A DNA stretch of 64,000 nt, from the NCBI GenBank assembly GCA_015065085.1, contig SVQW01000006.1, forward strand, positions 1 to 64,000, in the 5' to 3' direction. The notes beneath the pieces were generated by a model. The model was not told the origin of the DNA. It saw only the letters and a program-made list of their open reading frames with translations, and made no database searches. Position numbers and translations under genes: made by a program. Positions within the stretch are counted from its first letter, which is position 1; each line of letters begins with the position of its first letter. Positions 60,323 through 64,000 of the stretch are shown here, one piece after another. Source of the stretch: Oscillospiraceae bacterium (GTDB lineage Bacteria; Bacillota; Clostridia; Oscillospirales; SIG627).

Positions 60323-62386
60323 TTATCTACCTCTCACAAGTTCAATTTTTACGCCCTGCGGAATGTGGCTTTTGCCGCGAGTTCCGTCAAAGCGGTATCC
60401 GAGAATATCCTCTATAATTATTGATACAGGTGCCGATGCCCATGGGTGGCAAAGCGATGTGTTCGACTTTTTATCCACACCCCACGCCTCAAAGCAGGTT
60501 GTTCCGCCCTCTCGAACCATGTTGTACCAGGAGTTTTCCGCTTGAGAAGTGAGAATTTTATATACATCGTCATATCTGCCCAATCTGCACAGACCCTTAA
60601 GCAGGAAATAAGACATATACACACCGCAAGGAATTCCGTCCTTCACGCGGTCAACCAGCCAGTCCCCTATTGCCTTTTCACTGCCCTCAGGCTGTAAGCC
60701 GTAATATATGGGAACCATATTGGAATGTATGGAGGAATGTTCAGCGGTCGGTGTATCGGTGTAAAGACCTGTTTTTTTGTTGAAGAAAGTATTATTGAAC
60801 GCCTCACGGAGCCTGGTGGCTCTGTCATCGCACGGGATACCCAGAATTTTCTTGATTCTGTCTATATCCGAGGCACAGCCGGCATAAAATGCATTTATTA
60901 CATTATGTACACCCAGCCCCTCCGCAATCGGGTTTTCTATATTAAGAGCGTAATCGTCCCTTAGGTTACGCGGCCAGTCCACAAGATTCCACTTATCGGT
61001 AACATCCTGAACAAGTCCGTCCTCACGGGCAAATTTTGCAAAATGCTGCATCATTTTTTCGCTGTATTCAAGATTTCTCTTAAGGTATTCTTTATCCCCC
61101 GTAAACTCATAGTCACGCAGGGCAAGTATGGGGAACTGCAATGAATAATCCGCAATCTCCTGCATCAGAGCGCCGGGGGTAACTGCCATGATTCCGGGGC
61201 AGATACGTGTGGAAAGCACCTGTGAATCAATGGCTTTTCTGAACATGAAGTTGTCGCCCGTCAGCCATAGATGAGAGGCGGAGGTGATTGTCATATCGCC
61301 GGCATACTGTCCCTTTTCGCGCTGGGGGCAATCCACATACACCTCCTGAGTACCGTATTTTACACCGTTTTTGCAGATATTGAAAACGCTTTCCAGTATT
61401 TTGTCGTTGGTTTCGATACGGCAGTAGTCATCATCAAAATACCAGTGGCGCACACGGGCGTAAAAATCGGATACTTCCACACCGTTGTCGGGATAAAGAG
61501 TTACATATCTGAATCCCTTGTAGTCGTACTCGTCAAACACGCATTTGCCGTCATCAAGGGTCATATACTGCTCGTAAACGCAGTTACAGCGCATATTGTA
61601 GCGCACTCTCTGAGGCTCGTCACACAGCTCCTCGCCGCAAAGAATCCTGACCTTATCACCCTTTTTGCCAAGTGCGGTAAATACAAGTGTACCGGTTATT
61701 TCGGTGCCGAAATCGTAGAAAATACCGCCGTCGGCAAGCTTTTCCGACGCAACAGGTGCCTTATCGTACACGGGGATAGTCGGAATGGGGTCATCCGCAA
61801 AGGTATAGTCAATATTTTCGTTTATTGCGCAGGGCTTATATTCAGGAACAGGTGCCGTACAATCATAGTCCTCCAGCATCTGGGTTTTATAGCCTATATA
61901 GTGATTCTTCGTATAGCATGAGGGAATTGCATACTGCCAGGATTCGTCACTTTTCGCAATGAGCACACCCTCCGACCACAAATCACATATCATGCCCATA
62001 CGCATATCGCCACTGAAAAAGGCACGGTTTATATCACCGCTGTGATAAACGTGAACAAGAATTTCATTCTCGCCTTCGTGAAGATAATCGGTTATATCCA
62101 CACTGTTCCAGTACTGGTGATAATAGTATGATATGGCAGGTCCCTGACATACAAAGCTTCCGTTTATGTACAATTTATAATAGTCATCGGCGGTAATATC
62201 CATTTTGATTCTGCCGAGAGATTTTTTATCAATATTCAGTTTTTTTACAAACAGACAGTGCAGTGAAAGAAGCTCCTCTGCAACTGCTTCAATGGGAGTT
62301 TTATCCATTTCCTTATGCAGAACATTGATGGGCTCACGCAAAAAACGCGAATCGCACAGCCACTTGCCGTTAAAAGTGTGTGACAT
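60323..62386 (-). CDS. Cytoplasmic alpha-L-rhamnosidase (GH78-like), second copy
   Basis: This 687-residue protein has no signal peptide and differs clearly from the copy at 13219. Beta-sandwich domains (DDYYKLYINGSFVCQGP; NSVDITDYLHEGENEI; TGTLVFTALGKKGDKV) come first. The catalytic alpha/alpha-barrel has VDCPQREKGQYAGDM (about 349-363, acid region), WNLVDWPRNLRDDY and CFEAWG (about 630, likely base). SLCHPWASAPVS follows. AAAGGAG precedes the ATG. It follows ricT by 38 bases and overlaps into an operon with the ligase gene. Its substrate is likely a rhamnosyl oligosaccharide or glycoside. Confidence 0.88.
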   Translation of the reverse strand: MSHTFNGKWLCDSRFLREPINVLHKEMDKTPIEAVAEELLSLHCLFVKKLNIDKKSLGRIKMDITADDYYKLYINGSFVCQGPAISYYYHQYWNSVDITDYLHEGENEILVHVYHSGDINRAFFSGDMRMGMICDLWSEGVLIAKSDESWQYAIPSCYTKNHYIGYKTQMLEDYDCTAPVPEYKPCAINENIDYTFADDPIPTIPVYDKAPVASEKLADGGIFYDFGTEITGTLVFTALGKKGDKVRILCGEELCDEPQRVRYNMRCNCVYEQYMTLDDGKCVFDEYDYKGFRYVTLYPDNGVEVSDFYARVRHWYFDDDYCRIETNDKILESVFNICKNGVKYGTQEVYVDCPQREKGQYAGDMTITSASHLWLTGDNFMFRKAIDSQVLSTRICPGIMAVTPGALMQEIADYSLQFPILALRDYEFTGDKEYLKRNLEYSEKMMQHFAKFAREDGLVQDVTDKWNLVDWPRNLRDDYALNIENPIAEGLGVHNVINAFYAGCASDIDRIKKILGIPCDDRATRLREAFNNTFFNKKTGLYTDTPTAEHSSIHSNMVPIYYGLQPEGSEKAIGDWLVDRVKDGIPCGVYMSYFLLKGLCRLGRYDDVYKILTSQAENSWYNMVREGGTTCFEAWGVDKKSNTSLCHPWASAPVSIIIEDILGYRFDGTRGKSHIPQGVKIELVRGR

Positions 62387-62424
62387 AAAATCTCCTTTAT
62401 AACATGAGGATTAAGCCTTACGAC

Positions 62425-63477
62425 TTAATCCTGCAATTTTTTAAGCTCCTCGTCTATTTCGGCATTATCGTTGCGTTTGATTTTACCCACAACCTTCACC
62501 TGCTCACGCGAGAACAGACGCGGTGCGGTATCGCGGGAGGCATCAAGCCGAACCTTAATAAGGCCAGCAAGAATATTGCTCTCCACAACAACGCCCTTGC
62601 CGTCGGGGGTTTCCACGATAGAATCCACCGGAGGAGTTTTCTTTATTTCTTCTTCATAAACCTGACTTTCATATCGCAGACAGCACATAAGACGTCCGCA
62701 GGTTCCCGAAATTTTCACGGAGTTAAGCGAAAGCCCCTGCTCCTTAGCCATTTTTATGGACACCTGCTGAAACTCATCCAGAAATGTGCGGCAACAAAAC
62801 TCACGTCCGCACACACCGTAGCCGCCGATCTGCTTGGCTTCGTCGCGTACACCTATCTGGCGCAGCTCAATACGGGTCTTGAAAACTGCCGCAACGTCCT
62901 TTACAAAGTTACGGAAATCTATTCTTCCCTCTGCGGTAAAGTAGAAAAGAAGCTTGGTATTGTCAAAGGTATACTCCACATCCACCAGTGTCATTTCAAG
63001 CTTATGGATTGCCACCTGAGCCGCCCATACCTGACGCGCACGAGCTTCGACCTCACGGTTTTTCTCCAGCTTTTTGATGTCCTCGGGGGTTGCGGCACGT
63101 ATTATCTTTTTGAGCGGAGACACTATTTCGTTTCCCGAAACCATACGGTTGGGAATAGCAACAGTACCGTATTCAATACCTCTTGCCGTTTCCAGAATTA
63201 CGCCCTGCTCACCTTCAAGCTTAAGACCGTTAGGGTCAAAATAATATATTTTTCCCACGGGCTTGAAGCGCACACCCACTATTTCCACATCGCCCTGCGG
63301 CAATTTTTCAGCTATCTCATTATCTGCCTTTGTGTTGTCATGCTTTTTTTCATGAGCCGCATGATTTTTGCCGCCGTTGTTATGGTGAGGACGGTTTTCG
63401 TTTTTATTTTCATGTGAGGTGGCAAATGCCGCCCCGGTAAGCTCCTTTTCGGGAGTGTTGTTATTGTTGTTTTCCAT
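62425..63477 (-). CDS. ricT: RicT/YaaT, PSP1-domain protein
   Basis: In Bacillus RicT (YaaT) is part of the RicA-RicF-RicT complex, which carries Fe-S clusters and promotes RNase Y-dependent mRNA maturation and sporulation. The 350-residue protein has the PSP1 domain (about 65-300), with VGVRFKPVGKIYYFDP, KLLFYFTAEGRIDFR and the cysteine cluster GVCGREFCCRTF and GTCGRLMCCLRYE. The first 60 residues are an extra, disordered tail rich in Asn, His and Lys. It follows holB by 25 bases, as in Bacillus (holB-yaaT). A short hairpin overlaps its stop codon near 62407-62433. Confidence 0.93.
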   Translation of the reverse strand: MENNNNNTPEKELTGAAFATSHENKNENRPHHNNGGKNHAAHEKKHDNTKADNEIAEKLPQGDVEIVGVRFKPVGKIYYFDPNGLKLEGEQGVILETARGIEYGTVAIPNRMVSGNEIVSPLKKIIRAATPEDIKKLEKNREVEARARQVWAAQVAIHKLEMTLVDVEYTFDNTKLLFYFTAEGRIDFRNFVKDVAAVFKTRIELRQIGVRDEAKQIGGYGVCGREFCCRTFLDEFQQVSIKMAKEQGLSLNSVKISGTCGRLMCCLRYESQVYEEEIKKTPPVDSIVETPDGKGVVVESNILAGLIKVRLDASRDTAPRLFSREQVKVVGKIKRNDNAEIDEELKKLQD

Positions 63478-63502
63478 ATCTGTTCCTTAAATAGTTGTTC
63501 AC

Positions 63503-64000
63503 TTACTTTTCTCCCGCCTGACCCAGGCGGAAATATCCGGCGGTGTATGCATTGAATACCGTCACTGCCGTATATGGATTTATATTCGATAAAAGTGCAT
63601 TGCACAGCTTATCTGTCTTTTCGTAAAGAGTTATGATATTTTCCGACGACACATTTGCCGCCGCTTTTTTCATAATTTCCGTATCGGTAAAAAACACAGG
63701 GGCTCCTCCCCCGCACTTACACACAGCTATATCGCGGAAAGCAAGACGAAAAAACGGAAATACCATAAGCAGCTCATCCCGCTTAAAAGCATTGGGCGAA
63801 AGCTCACGGCACAGTGCGTATACAGGTGCAGGTTTTGAAAGCAGTGAAAAATACTTTTCCACGGTTTCACGAAGCTTGAGTATCTTTGTACCGCTTAAAA
63901 GCTCCATCGCCTTCCCCAGCGAGCCCTGAGCCACCGAAACAGCCGCTTCGGTTTCCGCCTCGCCCTTTTTGGTTCGTGCACAAAGCTCTGCTTTCAGCAC
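63503..64000 (-). CDS. holB: DNA polymerase III delta-prime subunit (HolB), 3' part
   Basis: Only the last 165 codons are inside the window; the gene continues beyond 64000. The segment EAAVSVAQGSLGKAMELL matches the collar-linking helix region of the clamp-loader delta-prime subunit. A helical C-terminal collar domain follows. Position directly before ricT supports the call. The GTG at the very edge is not taken as the start. Confidence 0.82.
   Translation of the reverse strand: MLKAELCARTKKGEAETEAAVSVAQGSLGKAMELLSGTKILKLRETVEKYFSLLSKPAPVYALCRELSPNAFKRDELLMVFPFFRLAFRDIAVCKCGGGAPVFFTDTEIMKKAAANVSSENIITLYEKTDKLCNALLSNINPYTAVTVFNAYTAGYFRLGQAGEK

Overview
The window looks like the chromosome of an anaerobic, endospore-forming Clostridia bacterium, probably an uncultured gut or rumen Oscillospiraceae/Ruminococcaceae-type organism. 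The evidence is a complete spoIIIAA-AH operon, spoIIR, S-layer-homology (SLH) anchored surface proteins, a Firmicutes-type holB-ricT pair, TTGACA/TATAAT-like promoters with AAGGAG ribosome sites, and many plant-polysaccharide enzymes. The taxonomic placement is inference; there is no rRNA in the window.

Layout. 177-8078 (-) encodes a giant secreted multidomain protein ending in a LamG-like domain and a calcineurin-type phosphoesterase. 8272-13084 (-) is the spoIIIA operon. 13219-24374 is a carbohydrate region: a cytoplasmic GH78 rhamnosidase, an orphan CARF-nuclease (DUF1887/Card1-like), a Gfo/Idh/MocA dehydrogenase, three tandem paralogous barrel proteins, an ADP-ribosylglycohydrolase-family protein and a divergent AraC regulator. 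24677-28273 (-) is a secreted SLH protein that carries a fourth copy of the same barrel domain. 28462-37994 is housekeeping: a ZIP transporter, htpG, mnmE-mnmG, convergent spoIIR, trkA-trkH. 38051-44602 holds a membrane M23 peptidase with G5 domain, a lipoprotein, a zinc-ribbon protein, a CBM9-like protein, an inositol-monophosphatase-family enzyme, a PRK06851-type ATPase and a single-domain sugar nucleotidyltransferase. 44663-47617 has a GH28-like beta-helix protein and an alpha/alpha-barrel enzyme. 47632-51619 is a sulfur-transfer operon (cysteine desulfurase, a membrane protein, NifU-type scaffold, mnmA). 51695-54851 is rnhA, pnp, rpsO. 55361-57184 is an SLH-anchored PpiC foldase. The right end has a DMT transporter, an AMP-dependent ligase, a second GH78 rhamnosidase, ricT and the 3' part of holB.

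How the genes work together. Two GH78 enzymes, a GH28-like protein, an alpha/alpha-barrel enzyme and a sugar dehydrogenase, none with a signal peptide, suggest cytosolic breakdown of imported pectin or rhamnogalacturonan oligosaccharides. The secreted multidomain proteins probably act at the cell surface. No sugar importer is in the window.

The most unusual structure is a pair of 232-nt non-coding elements (24409-24640 and, inverted, 58273-58504). They are about 96% identical by eye. Each sits between convergent genes and is flanked on both sides by copies of a local terminator hairpin that differs between the two sites. This is the pattern expected of a small mobile element that inserts into intrinsic-terminator palindromes and duplicates them. 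One stem shows a compensatory base-pair change.
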